A DNA stretch of 59,573 nt from DATBFX01 sp036558305 (GCA_036558305.1 DATBFX010000091.1:1-59573); one strand, 5' to 3'; positions 41,323 through 50,298 are shown, counted from the first letter of the stretch. The notes: generated by a model not told the origin, from the sequence alone. Translations and numbers: made by a program.

Positions 41323-43108
41323 ACGTGTCGACCCACACCCAGCGCAGCGACCAGAGGGCGCTGCGCCCGTTCGGCACGAAATTGTGGACGCGGGCGCTCG
41401 ACGCGGCGCCGTCGCGCCGGAACCAGAGGATGCCGACCGGCAAGTCGCCGTTGACGATGTTGGCGGCTCGGATCAGGAGTTCCCGGCGCGCGTCCGGGTC
41501 GGTTTCCCGATTCGCCTCGTCGGCGAGCCGGTCATAATCGGGGTTCGAATAGCCGACGGCGTTGAACCCGACGCCTTTGTAGGCGGAGCCGAACATGGGC
41601 GACTGGTCGCCGGTGGCGTCCCAGGTGAACCCGAGGACGACCATTTGGAAATCGAACGTGTCGAAAAGAGCGGGGACGATCTCTCCCGAAAAACTGACCG
41701 GCTTCGGGCTCGCCACGATCCCGAGTCTCCTCCAGTAGTCGCCCATGGCCTTGACCGCGCTCTCGACCTGAGACGATTCCTCGCCGTACATGACGTCGAA
41801 CGAGAACGGAGCACCGTTCTTTTCCAGAATGCCGTCCCCGTTTTCGTCGCTCCAGCCGGCCGTACGGAGAAGCTGTTTGGCGTGAGCGGGGTCGTAGCCA
41901 TATTTCGTCGTGATCTGGTCGGGGTCGTACGCGACAGACAAGAGAGGCTGCGGCCCTTGGGCGACCTCGGCGAAGCCGCGCATGATGGACTTGACCATCT
42001 TCTTGCGGTCGAGACCGTACATCAGCGCGCGCCGGACGTTCACGTCCTGGAACAGCGGCGTCTTCTCGGCATCCAGATTCGAACCGTACCAGATGAAACC
42101 GTAGGTATCGTAGACGGTGACGTCGAAATCCGGGTCATCGAGGAGGGACGAAAGGGTATCGACGGGCGGGCGCTCGTAAACGTCGATGCCCCCCGACTTG
42201 AGGGCCTTCAACGTCTGTGCTTCGTCCGAAAGGACGTGCACTTCCAACGAGTCGACGAGGGGCGAGTCGTCGTAGTAGTCCGCGTAGCGATCGAAGGTGA
42301 ACACGTCTCTCGCACCGGAGACGGAGACGAACCGGAACGGACCGGTGCCGACGACGCGATTCGGGTCCGCTCCGGTACTGCCCGGATCGGTGGCCCAGTT
42401 CTTGAAGGGGGTTTCGCCCCAGATGTGCTTGGGGAGGATCGCGGTGAGTGTGTTTCCCAGGAAAACGACGGGCGCGTAGACGTCGGTGGCGACGAGCTCG
42501 ACCGTGTCGGAGTCGAGTTTGCGAAACGACTCGACCGCGTTGACGAAACTGGCCTGGAACTGGGTGCCGGTCGACTCGTCCGATTGGGCGCGGAGACTAA
42601 ACACGACGTCGTTTGCCGTGAACGGTTCCCCGTCGTGCCAGTGGGCGTCGCGATTCAGATGGATGGTGTAGGTCTTGCCGTCGCTGGCGATCTCCCAGGC
42701 ATCGGCGAGACCCGGCACGAACTGACCGTCGATCGGGCTGATGCCGACGAGGTATTCCTGGCACGCATTGAGGAGGGTCTGCGTCGGATTGTCGGTGGCG
42801 AGGAGGAGATTGAGCGTGGTCACCGGGTAGGCTGCCGACCTGCCGATCTTCAAGGTGCCACCAGTACGGCTGGCCGTAGGATCTTCGGTGAACGGAAACG
42901 CCTGCCCCAGGGTGCGCCGCCACTGGGTGCGGGTGACCGATTGGACCGGTTCGGCGGCCGTCGCCGGGAGGACGGAAAAGAAGCGCGAGAGCGAGGCGGC
43001 GGACAAACCGAGGGCACTCGCCCTGAGAAGGAATTGGCGGCGGTCGATCGCGCCGTCGCGGAAGCGGAGGTAGAGGTGGTTGAGGGTAACGATCGGATTC
43101 TCAGGCAT
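41321..43108 (-). CDS. Peptide-type ABC substrate-binding protein (family 5, Tat-like signal; cassette 1)
   Basis: 595 residues. IDRRQFLLRASALGLSAASLSRFFS is a twin-arginine-type signal, preceded by a 20-residue cytoplasmic lead (MPENPIVTLNHLYLRFRDG) that is nearly the same in the cassette 2 protein. The mature part has the SBP_bac_5 features DAWEIASDGKTYTIHLNRDA and HWHDGEPFTANDVVFSL. Ligands of this family are oligopeptides, nickel complexes or oligosaccharides. It is related to, but not identical with, the binding protein at 45399-47216. Confidence 0.93.
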   Translation of the reverse strand: MPENPIVTLNHLYLRFRDGAIDRRQFLLRASALGLSAASLSRFFSVLPATAAEPVQSVTRTQWRRTLGQAFPFTEDPTASRTGGTLKIGRSAAYPVTTLNLLLATDNPTQTLLNACQEYLVGISPIDGQFVPGLADAWEIASDGKTYTIHLNRDAHWHDGEPFTANDVVFSLRAQSDESTGTQFQASFVNAVESFRKLDSDTVELVATDVYAPVVFLGNTLTAILPKHIWGETPFKNWATDPGSTGADPNRVVGTGPFRFVSVSGARDVFTFDRYADYYDDSPLVDSLEVHVLSDEAQTLKALKSGGIDVYERPPVDTLSSLLDDPDFDVTVYDTYGFIWYGSNLDAEKTPLFQDVNVRRALMYGLDRKKMVKSIMRGFAEVAQGPQPLLSVAYDPDQITTKYGYDPAHAKQLLRTAGWSDENGDGILEKNGAPFSFDVMYGEESSQVESAVKAMGDYWRRLGIVASPKPVSFSGEIVPALFDTFDFQMVVLGFTWDATGDQSPMFGSAYKGVGFNAVGYSNPDYDRLADEANRETDPDARRELLIRAANIVNGDLPVGILWFRRDGAASSARVHNFVPNGRSALWSLRWVWVDT

Positions 43109-43239
43109 CGAATAATTCGCTCCGCTGGCTCGGGTGATCGGACGTGACGCGACCGCTGATCGTGTGACGGCCGCGATTCTAGCACCGCCCGCGGCAGGCG
43201 AAGCCGCGGTGGCCACTGTCCGATCGGTACGGCGGGTGC

Positions 43240-44199
43240 TCAGTAGTTGAGGCGCGGGTCGAGGGCGTCGCGGAGACCGATGCCGACGAGGTTGACGGCG
43301 AGCACCGTGATGTAGATGAGGAAGCCGGGCAAGAACACGTTCCACCAGGACTGCGTGAAGAATCCCGATGCCTCTTCGAGCATGTTCCCCCAAGACGGCG
43401 TCGGGATTTGCACGCCGAAGCCGAGGAAGCTGAGCGCCGCCTCGGTCAGGATCAGACCGGGAATCGCCAACGAAATCCAGACGACGATGATCGGGATCAC
43501 GTTGGGAAAGATGTGACGGACGATGATCCGCGCGTCCGAGGCGCCGATGATCCGCGCGGCATCGATGAAGTCGCGGTTGCGGAGCGACAACACCTCCCCG
43601 CGGATCAAGCGCGCGATCCCCGTCCAACTGATGACGGCGATCACGAGCGCCAGCCCATCGGGTCCGGGCGTGTAGATCGTCGAGACGAGCAGCAGAATGG
43701 CGAGCCCCGGCAGACTGAGCAAGACATCGACCAGTCGCATCAGAACGTTGTCGATCCAGCCCCCGAAGTAGCCGGCAACCGAGCCGACGGTCCCGCCGAT
43801 GACCAGGATCGCGACGGCGGCCAATCCCGCGACACGGAGCGAGATCCGCCCGCCGTAGGCGGCGCGGGTGAGGAGATCGCGACCGTTGGCGTCGGTACCC
43901 AGGAAGTGATCGTTCGAGAATGGCCCCTGCAGCTTGCTTCTCAAGTCTCCTTTGGCGTAGTTGTAGCCGGTCACGTGTTGAGAGATCAGACCGGCCGATA
44001 GGACGAAGACGACGATGAGGGCCACAACCACGAGCCCGGCCACGGCGACGTGGTTTTGGCGAAATCTTCGCCAGGCACGCGAGTAAAAACCGGGCGTCGC
44101 GCGGAGCTCGTTGCGCAAGAGGGCAGCCTCGCGGGCGACCGAGGCTTCGGTCGACTTGGCATCGATGTCGGTGGCGAGGGTTTCCGTGCGGTGTGCCAT
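43240..44199 (-). CDS. Peptide-type ABC transporter permease, C subunit (cassette 2)
   Basis: 319 residues from the ATG at 44199, which has GGAG 9 bases upstream; a GTG at 44214 is an alternative. Same domain layout as the cassette 1 C subunit: OppC_N segment FYSRAWRRFRQNHVAVAGL, the EAA loop FIDAARIIGASDARIIVRHIFPN and the SFLGFGVQIPTPSWGNML ending. Tandem duplication of a B-C-binding protein unit is the simplest origin. Confidence 0.94.
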   Translation of the reverse strand: MAHRTETLATDIDAKSTEASVAREAALLRNELRATPGFYSRAWRRFRQNHVAVAGLVVVALIVVFVLSAGLISQHVTGYNYAKGDLRSKLQGPFSNDHFLGTDANGRDLLTRAAYGGRISLRVAGLAAVAILVIGGTVGSVAGYFGGWIDNVLMRLVDVLLSLPGLAILLLVSTIYTPGPDGLALVIAVISWTGIARLIRGEVLSLRNRDFIDAARIIGASDARIIVRHIFPNVIPIIVVWISLAIPGLILTEAALSFLGFGVQIPTPSWGNMLEEASGFFTQSWWNVFLPGFLIYITVLAVNLVGIGLRDALDPRLNY

Positions 44200-44322
44200 C
44201 TTGGGCGTCTCCACGAGTCGGTTCGCGTGTCAGAAGGTCGCGGTCGTCATCCGAAAACCGAACCACTTGCTGGGGCGCCGCAATGCTCCATCGCGTCAGG
44301 CGACAGGCGAGCGAAGCGAGCG

Positions 44323-45288
44323 TCAGTAGCGGATGCGAGGATCGAAGACGGCGTACAAGACATCGGCCAGGAGATTGCCGAGCAGTGTCAGAAAGGCAAG
44401 AATCGTGAACACGCCCATGATCAAGGTGTAGTCGCGCTGGTTCAGCGCGTCGACGGTCAGGCGACCGAGACCGTTCCAGGCGAAGATGACCTCGATGAAG
44501 AAGGCGCCGCCGAAGAGATCGGGAAGGGTCAGGCCGATCAACGTGATCAGGGGAAGGATCGCGTTGCGAAACGCGTGGACGTAGAGGATGGTCTGACCGC
44601 GGAGACCCTTCGCCTGGGCGGTGCGGACGTAGTCCTGGCGGATCACTTCGAGCATCGAGGAACGAACATAGCGCGTCCAACTCGCGAGCTGGACGAGCGC
44701 CAGGGCAATGGCGGGCATCGCGAGGTGGACGATACGGTCCCACAAGCCGCTTTCGCCGCGGAAGTTGTGGGTGCCGCTGGCGGGCATCGACGGCAGCCCC
44801 CACTCTTTGAACTTGACGGCGAAAACGATGATCATCAACAGGCCGAGCCAGAAGGACGGGACCGCGAAGACCGCCGTCGAACCGACGTTGACGGCGTGGT
44901 CGAACCAGGTATTGCGTTTGACGGCAGCGTAGATGCCCAGCGGCACCGCGAAGAGAATTGCCAAAATCAACGCGGTGCCGGTCAAGATCAAGGTATTCGG
45001 GATTCGGCTAACGATGCGATCGGTTACCGGTTTGGCATTGATCAGTGAATAGCCGAGGTTGCCCCGAAGGGCATCCTTCACCCAGTACACGTAGCGGACG
45101 GGCCACGGCTTGTCGAGGCCAAGGTTGTGCCGGATGTTTTCGATGTCCTGTGGCCGTGCCCGCGGATCGAACTCGTAGCGTTGGATCGGGCTGCCGGGAA
45201 TCAGGTTGATGAGGGCGAAGGTCAAGAAGGTGATCCCGATAAGCAGCGGGATCATTTGGACGAGGCGGCGGATGATCAGTTGCGTCAC
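44323..45288 (-). CDS. Peptide-type ABC transporter permease, B subunit (cassette 2)
   Basis: 321 residues from a GTG with AAGGGG upstream. MIPLLIGITFLTFALINLIPGSPI and the EAA loop DYVRTAQAKGLRGQTILYVH define it. The sequence parallels the cassette 1 B subunit from end to end, including the FDPRARPQDIENIRHNLGLD loop (FNPKTRPEDIAHIRHNLGLD in the other), a periplasmic loop region. No ATPase gene is adjacent. Confidence 0.94.
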   Translation of the reverse strand: MTQLIIRRLVQMIPLLIGITFLTFALINLIPGSPIQRYEFDPRARPQDIENIRHNLGLDKPWPVRYVYWVKDALRGNLGYSLINAKPVTDRIVSRIPNTLILTGTALILAILFAVPLGIYAAVKRNTWFDHAVNVGSTAVFAVPSFWLGLLMIIVFAVKFKEWGLPSMPASGTHNFRGESGLWDRIVHLAMPAIALALVQLASWTRYVRSSMLEVIRQDYVRTAQAKGLRGQTILYVHAFRNAILPLITLIGLTLPDLFGGAFFIEVIFAWNGLGRLTVDALNQRDYTLIMGVFTILAFLTLLGNLLADVLYAVFDPRIRY

Positions 45289-45359
45289 GGCGGTGCCCCT
45301 TCATCGCAGCAGGACGCCGCGGGTGGAAGTCGAGCCAGATCTTCGGACACAGCAGAAGC

Positions 45360-45387
45360 GGCGGGCGACGCCGAAGCATCGCCCGCC
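45360..45387 (-). terminator. Intercistronic hairpin between binding protein 2 and its permease
   Basis: GGCGGGCGA (45360-45368) and TCGCCCGCC (45379-45387) pair perfectly with a 10-base loop, 11 bases after the binding-protein stop codon. No strong T-run follows, so it probably protects the upstream message or attenuates the permeases rather than ending all transcripts. Confidence 0.55.
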
Positions 45388-45398
45388 GTTCGGGCGCC

Positions 45399-47216
45399 TT
45401 AGCTCTGGTCGAGCCAGACGAAGCTGAAGGGCCAGTAGAAACCGTAACCCGTCGAGAAGAAGTTGTGAACGCGGGTCGCGTAGGCGTCGTTGTTTTGGCG
45501 GAAGACGAGGATGCCCGCCGCGGCGTCGTTGTTCGCGATGTTGGACTGCTGGATCAAGATTTCGCGCCGCTTCTCGGGATCGAGCTCGCGAATCTGCTGG
45601 TCGTCGAGTTTGTCGTAATCGGCGTTGCAATAGCGCATCGCGTTGAACCCGGTGGGCGGTGCCGAGTCGCAGCGGAAGACGATGCCCTGACCCGGATCGG
45701 CCGACCACGAAAAACCCCAGAGGACGGCGTCGAAGTCGCCCGACTCCTCGCGCGCCTGGAGGGTGGGGAAGGGAACCGCCTGAGGCAGCATGTCGATGCC
45801 GACGTCTGCCCATGCCTGTTGCATGTAGGGCACCTGCTGGTCGTAGGTGCCGACGCCACGGGTGTAGATGAAGTTGAACCGCAGGACCTCGTCATCGGAG
45901 ATGCTGCCATCGCCGTTGAGATCCTTTTCGACGAAGCCGTCACCATCGCTGTCCGTCCAACCGGCATCGGCGAGGAGCTTCTTCGCCTTGTCGGGATCGA
46001 AGTTGTAGATGGTCTCGATCCGATCGGGGGCGTAGGCGGTGGACAGCTTGGGCTGCGTTCCGTTGGCCTGCTCGGCGAAACCCAGATAGATCTGATCGGC
46101 GATCAACTTGCGGTCGAGTGCGTACATCATCGCCTGACGGACCGCCACGTCCTGGAAGATCGGTTTTTGCAGGTTGAGGCTGAACCAGTTGAAGGCAAGC
46201 GTGTCGTAGGTTCGGACGTCGGCGTTGTCGGCTTTTTGCGTGCTATCGACCTGGGCCGGTGGGATGCGCTCGATGACATCGACTTCGCCGGCCAGCAACG
46301 CCTGAATCGCCGCGTTCTGGTCCGGCAAAATCCGGAACACGACCTCGTCGACGTGCGGTTTCGCCTGCGGGTCCCAATAGTCGGCGTTCTTGGTCAGCGT
46401 AACGCTTTCGCCTTCGGTCCACTCCTTGAACTTGAAGGGACCGGTACCGACGACGCGGGACGCGTCCTGGCCGGTGCTGCCCGGATCGTTCTTCCAATCC
46501 GCGAACTTAACGTCCCCCCAGACGTGCTTGGGCATGACAAACATCGTTCCCGGCACGTCGTAGAGGAAGCTGGCGAGTTTGTCGGTGGCGATCAGTTGGA
46601 TCGTGTGGTCGTCGACGACGTTGTAGGACTTGAGTTCCTGGGCGATTTGGGTCGTGTAGGCGCTGCCGGTGTCCTTGCTCAGGTAGGCGTCGCAGGTAAA
46701 CGCGACATCGTCGGCGGTGACTGGGGTGCCGTCGTGCCATTTGGCATCCGCGTTGAGCTTGAAGGTGTAGGTGATACCGTCGGGGGCGATCTCGTAACTG
46801 TCGGCGAGGCCCGGTACGATGGTGCCGTTGAACGGATCGGTCCCGACGAGTGCTTCGAAGATCAAGCCGAGAATGTAATTCGTCGGCGCGTCGTTGCCGA
46901 GGGCAGCGTTAAGGGTGTCGATGTCGGAGACGTCGGCCCAGATGAGCTGACCGCCTTCGTTTTTCGCATCCTCGAACTGGAAGTTCGTCTTCAGGCGAGC
47001 GTAGTACTCGTCCCGCGTGATCGACTTGATGACCCCGCCGGATGGGGCCGGTGTGGCGTCTTGGGCCAGCGCCGGGATCCCACCGAGGAAGGCGGTGAGC
47101 GTTGCCGCGGAGAAGCCGAGCGCGGCGGCTCTTCGGAAGAATTGCCGTCGGTCGATCGTGCCCTCGCGTAACTGGAGGTAGAGGTCGTTGAGCTTGATGA
47201 CGGGATTCTCTGCCAT
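45399..47216 (-). CDS. Peptide-type ABC substrate-binding protein (family 5, Tat-like signal; cassette 2)
   Basis: 605 residues from the ATG at 47216, with GGAGG upstream. The signal IDRRQFFRRAAALGFSAATLTAFLG contains the twin arginine; the lead MAENPVIKLNDLYLQLREG matches cassette 1. SBP_bac_5 features include YEIAPDGITYTFKLNADAKWHDG. Around residues 415-445 it carries DSDGDGFVEKDLNGDGSIS, a double EF-hand/dockerin-like calcium loop that is longer than the single ENGDG loop in cassette 1. It heads the six-gene ABC run. Confidence 0.93.
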   Translation of the reverse strand: MAENPVIKLNDLYLQLREGTIDRRQFFRRAAALGFSAATLTAFLGGIPALAQDATPAPSGGVIKSITRDEYYARLKTNFQFEDAKNEGGQLIWADVSDIDTLNAALGNDAPTNYILGLIFEALVGTDPFNGTIVPGLADSYEIAPDGITYTFKLNADAKWHDGTPVTADDVAFTCDAYLSKDTGSAYTTQIAQELKSYNVVDDHTIQLIATDKLASFLYDVPGTMFVMPKHVWGDVKFADWKNDPGSTGQDASRVVGTGPFKFKEWTEGESVTLTKNADYWDPQAKPHVDEVVFRILPDQNAAIQALLAGEVDVIERIPPAQVDSTQKADNADVRTYDTLAFNWFSLNLQKPIFQDVAVRQAMMYALDRKLIADQIYLGFAEQANGTQPKLSTAYAPDRIETIYNFDPDKAKKLLADAGWTDSDGDGFVEKDLNGDGSISDDEVLRFNFIYTRGVGTYDQQVPYMQQAWADVGIDMLPQAVPFPTLQAREESGDFDAVLWGFSWSADPGQGIVFRCDSAPPTGFNAMRYCNADYDKLDDQQIRELDPEKRREILIQQSNIANNDAAAGILVFRQNNDAYATRVHNFFSTGYGFYWPFSFVWLDQS

Positions 47217-47368
47217 CGACGTTTCGCCTCCGTTGCACAAAACACCACAGGGGACGGCAACATCGACCAATCCCCCACCGTTGGCGGGCATCCGCGCGAG
47301 AGCGACACGGGTCGCCGCTCGACCCGTTGATGCCCGACGCCCAAAAATTCTAACACCTCATGACATTC

Positions 47369-47392
47369 AATCGTGTTCGATACACCACGATT
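47369..47392. promoter_or_regulatory. Palindrome in the divergent region between binding protein 2 and larE
   Basis: AATCGTG (47369-47375) and CACGATT (47386-47392) are inverted copies; a nested GTGT-TCGAT-ACAC palindrome lies at 47373-47385. It sits just before the larE promoter, so it could be an operator for either divergent operon, perhaps for the Rrf2 protein. Confidence 0.5.
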
Positions 47393-47395
47393 CGG

Positions 47396-47425
47396 TTGCG
47401 GGGGTTCGGTTCCGGCTGCTAGGAT
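47396..47425 (+). promoter_or_regulatory. Promoter of larE-rrf2
   Basis: TTGCGG (47396-47401) and TAGGAT (47420-47425) are 18 bases apart, followed by about 55 bases to the proposed GTG start of larE. Confidence 0.5.
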
Positions 47426-47480
47426 GACGGCTGGGATGGACCATCGCACGGATTCGGCGGCGACAACAGGAGACGAGGAC

Positions 47481-48329
47481 GTGCAGCCTGACACAACGGC
47501 GAAATACGCACGTCTCGACGAGGTCCTCTCGTCGATGGGATCGGTTCTGGTCGCCTTTTCCGGCGGCGTCGACAGTGCGCTCCTGCTGCGGGCCGCGCAC
47601 GACGCACTCGGCGACCGTGCGATCGCCGCCACCGGTCTCTCGCAGTCGTACGCACCGGAGGAGATGGAAGAAGCCAGGGCGGTCGCCCGCCAAATCGGCG
47701 CGAAGCACCTCATGGTCACGACCATGGAGTTGACCGACCCCAGGTACGCGAACAACACCCACCAGCGTTGCTTCTTTTGCAAATCCGAACTCTACGGCAA
47801 GCTCCGCCAAACGGCGGATGAGCACGGTCTCGCCTGCGTGATCGACGGCACGAACGCCGACGACGTCGGCGATTTCCGGCCGGGGCTGCGCGCGGCCAGG
47901 GAGTTGGGTGTCCGCAGCCCCTTGCAGGAAGTCGGTCTGACGAAAGGAGAGATCCGGGAGATCTCGCAGGAACTCGGTCTGCCGACCTGGGATAAGCCCG
48001 CGGCGGCCTGCCTTTCCTCGCGCTTCGCCTACGGGGACCCGATCACCGTGACGAAACTGAAGCGGGTTGCCGACGCGGAGTCGTTTCTTCGCGGTCTCGG
48101 CTATCGGGGGTTTCGGGTTCGGCACCACGACACGGTCGCGCGACTCGAATTCCCGGCCGAACTCTTGCCCGAGGTGGTCGCGCGGAGCGAGGAGATCGTC
48201 GCCGGGGTCAAGGCCGCGGGGTACCAGTACGTGGCGCTCGATCTCGAAGGGTATCGACTCGGCAGCATGAACGAGGTGCTGAATGCGCGTCTCCAGCAGG
48301 GCGGACTACGGCGTTCGCGCGCTGTTTGA
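47481..48329 (+). CDS. larE: LarE-family ATP-dependent sulfur transferase (three-cysteine type)
   Basis: 282 residues from a GTG with AGGAG 8 bases upstream; in-frame ATGs lie upstream (47424, 47436) without a good site. LarE adenylates and adds sulfur to the pyridinium dinucleotide that becomes the nickel-pincer cofactor. The PP-loop SGGVDS is at 27-32, and the family motif PAAACLSSRFAYGDPIT follows. Cys97, Cys100 (RCFFCK) and Cys177 match the pattern of LarE proteins that bind a [4Fe-4S] cluster rather than giving up a single Cys. LarB, LarC and LarA are not in the window. It overlaps the Rrf2 gene. Confidence 0.92.
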   Translation: MQPDTTAKYARLDEVLSSMGSVLVAFSGGVDSALLLRAAHDALGDRAIAATGLSQSYAPEEMEEARAVARQIGAKHLMVTTMELTDPRYANNTHQRCFFCKSELYGKLRQTADEHGLACVIDGTNADDVGDFRPGLRAARELGVRSPLQEVGLTKGEIREISQELGLPTWDKPAAACLSSRFAYGDPITVTKLKRVADAESFLRGLGYRGFRVRHHDTVARLEFPAELLPEVVARSEEIVAGVKAAGYQYVALDLEGYRLGSMNEVLNARLQQGGLRRSRAV

Positions 48330-48705
48330 CCTCGCGTTGCACTTCGGTCAGGGGCCGACGCAGAGCCGCGAAATCGCCGCCCGCCAGGGCGTGCCCGAAG
48401 CCTATCTCCACCAGGTCCTCGGCGCCCTTAATCGGGCCGGACTCGTCCGCAGCACCCGCGGCCCGGCGGGCGGCCACGAACTCGCCCGCCAACCGCGCGA
48501 CATCAACCTCTGGGACGTGCTCCTGATCCTCGACGGTCTCGACCGCCACGCCCATCCGCATCCGATCGATCGCCGCAACGACCCCGTCCACGAGACCTGG
48601 CACGAGCTGCAACAGCGCTCGATCGAGTTCCTCTCCTCGATCACCCTGGAAACATTGGTAGAGCAAGAGCGAGCGCGGCAGCCGGTACCGAACTACTCGA
48701 TCTGA
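48283..48705 (+). CDS. Rrf2-family transcriptional regulator without cysteines
   Basis: 140 residues. SRADYGVRALFDLALHFG, EIAARQGVPEAYLHQVLGALNRAGLVRSTRGPAGGHELAR is the Rrf2 winged helix and wing. The usual three-Cys cluster motif after about residue 90 is missing; the protein has no Cys at all, but a His-rich stretch (HAHPHP) lies where the cluster loop would be. Its ATG has GAGGT upstream and overlaps larE by 47 bases, so the two are translated together. It probably senses something other than Fe-S status, or uses His ligands. Confidence 0.9.
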   Translation: MRVSSRADYGVRALFDLALHFGQGPTQSREIAARQGVPEAYLHQVLGALNRAGLVRSTRGPAGGHELARQPRDINLWDVLLILDGLDRHAHPHPIDRRNDPVHETWHELQQRSIEFLSSITLETLVEQERARQPVPNYSI

Positions 48706-48817
48706 GACGGACAGACGGACAGACGGACAGACGGACATTCGTCGAAGGCGACCGTCTGATCCTTTTGACGACTGACGACCGACGATCCGTCTGTCCGTCT
48801 GTCCGTCTGTCCGTCTC
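48704..48817. repeat. Stop-to-stop hairpin of GGACAGAC octamers (copy 2)
   Basis: A perfect 32-bp stem, 48704-48735 with 48786-48817, has the same arm sequence as the hairpin at 41198-41322. The left arm overlaps the last two bases of the Rrf2 stop codon and the right arm the first base of the aldehyde dehydrogenase stop on the other strand, so the element fills the convergent gap exactly. The loop contains GACGACTGACGAC (48767-48779), the reverse of two GTCGTCA units seen at 23731-23751. Confidence 0.88.
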
Positions 48818-50298
48818 TATTGGTTGTCGATCTGCGCCCGTTGTAGCTTGCCGCTGAAGTCGACGTAGATGCTTTGCCATTCGGTGAAGAAGTCGAGGGC
48901 GGCGGTGCCGGCTTCGCGGTGACCGTTGCCGGTGGCTTTGGTGCCGCCGAAGGGGAGGTGGATTTCGGCTCCGGTGGTGCCGGCGTTGACGTAGAGGATA
49001 CCGGTGTAGATGTTTTGCATGGCGCGGAAGGCGCGGTTGACGTCCTGGGTGAAAATCGACGCCGAGAGACCGTATTTCACGCCATTGGCGACGTCGATTG
49101 CCTCGTCGAACGAATCGACCGGGACCATGGTGGTGACCGGTCCGAAGATTTCTTCCTGGGCGACGCGCATGTCGGCACGGGCGTTGTCGAAGATGGTCGG
49201 CTGGTGGAAGTAGCCCCGTGACAGCGCGCCCTCGCGGACGACGGCACCGCCGGTGGCGATTCGCGCACCCTCACGTCGCCCGATTTCGACGTAGTCGTGG
49301 ATGGTGTTCAGTTGGCCTTCGCTGACGACGGGGCCGATGTCGACCGTTTCGTCGAGCCCGTCGCCGAGTCGCATGCCGCCGGCACGCGCCACGAGACGGT
49401 CGACCAGTTCAGTTTGCACCTTCCGGTGGACGACGACCCGGCTGGCGGCCGTGCAGCGCTGCCCCGAGGTGCCGAACGCGCTCCAGAGAATGCCTTCGGT
49501 GGCGAGATCGAGGTTGGCGTCGTCCATGACGATGACCGCGTTCTTGCCGCCCATCTCGAGCGAGACGCGCTTGTTGAGGCGCGCGGCGCGGGTGGCGACG
49601 CCGGTCCCGGTTTCGGTCGAACCGGTGAAACCGAGGAGCGGTACGTCCGGATGCTCGACGAGCGCGTTGCCGACGTCGGCGCCGCCGAGTACGAGGTTGA
49701 CGACGCCGCCGGGAATACCGGCCTCTTCCAGTATCTGGACGAAGCGAACGGCGGAGCGAGGGGTGTAGGTCGCCGGTTTGAAGACGACCGTGTTGCCGGT
49801 CACGATTGCCGGCATGATCTTCCAGGAGGGGATCGCCATCGGGAAGTTCCACGGCGTGATGATGCCGCAGACGCCCAGCGGTTTCCGAACCGACATGTTG
49901 AACTTATTTTGCAGCTCCGACGGTGTCGTCTGACCGTACATGCGTCGACCCTCGCCGGCCATGTAGAAGGTCATGTCGATCGCTTCCTGGACGTCGCCCC
50001 TGGCCTCGCTGATGACCTTGCCCATCTCTTCGGTCATCTCGCGCGCGAGGTGCTCCTTGCGGTCAAGGAGAAGTTGGGCGGCTTTGTAGAGGAGCTCGCC
50101 GCGCTTTGGCGCGGGGTAGAGGCGCCAGGTCTTGAATGCTTTGTTGGCGGCGGCCACGGCGGCTTCGACATCCTTCGGGGTGCTCTTGGTGTAGGAGGCG
50201 ACGAGTTCGCCGGTGGCGGGGTTACGGCGATCGAAGGTCTGGCCGCTTTCGGATTCGAGCCAACGGCCGTCGACGTAGTTGTGGAAAAGGTCGGTCAT
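48817..50298 (-). CDS. NAD(P)-dependent aldehyde dehydrogenase
   Basis: 493 residues, the standard ALDH size. PWNFPMAIPSWKIMPAIVTGNTVVFKPA binds the cofactor, GFTGSTETG is the Rossmann turn, LEMGGKN carries the general base Glu and GQRCTAASR the catalytic Cys. The ending TTGAEIHLPFGGTKATGNGHREAG suggests oxidation of a semialdehyde, but family assignment finer than ALDH is not safe. Neighbours do not define a pathway. It is the last gene of a minus-strand group. Confidence 0.94.
   Translation of the reverse strand: MTDLFHNYVDGRWLESESGQTFDRRNPATGELVASYTKSTPKDVEAAVAAANKAFKTWRLYPAPKRGELLYKAAQLLLDRKEHLAREMTEEMGKVISEARGDVQEAIDMTFYMAGEGRRMYGQTTPSELQNKFNMSVRKPLGVCGIITPWNFPMAIPSWKIMPAIVTGNTVVFKPATYTPRSAVRFVQILEEAGIPGGVVNLVLGGADVGNALVEHPDVPLLGFTGSTETGTGVATRAARLNKRVSLEMGGKNAVIVMDDANLDLATEGILWSAFGTSGQRCTAASRVVVHRKVQTELVDRLVARAGGMRLGDGLDETVDIGPVVSEGQLNTIHDYVEIGRREGARIATGGAVVREGALSRGYFHQPTIFDNARADMRVAQEEIFGPVTTMVPVDSFDEAIDVANGVKYGLSASIFTQDVNRAFRAMQNIYTGILYVNAGTTGAEIHLPFGGTKATGNGHREAGTAALDFFTEWQSIYVDFSGKLQRAQIDNQ

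Noticed and set aside
43109..43239. A separate promoter for the first binding-protein gene (cassette 1)
   Set aside because: A TAGAAT box is present but no -35 box lies at a reasonable distance; the hairpin there may only be intercistronic.
41198..48817. CRISPR array from the repeated GGACAGAC units
   Set aside because: Units are 8 bases and directly adjacent, with no spacers and no cas genes; they form one inverted stem instead.
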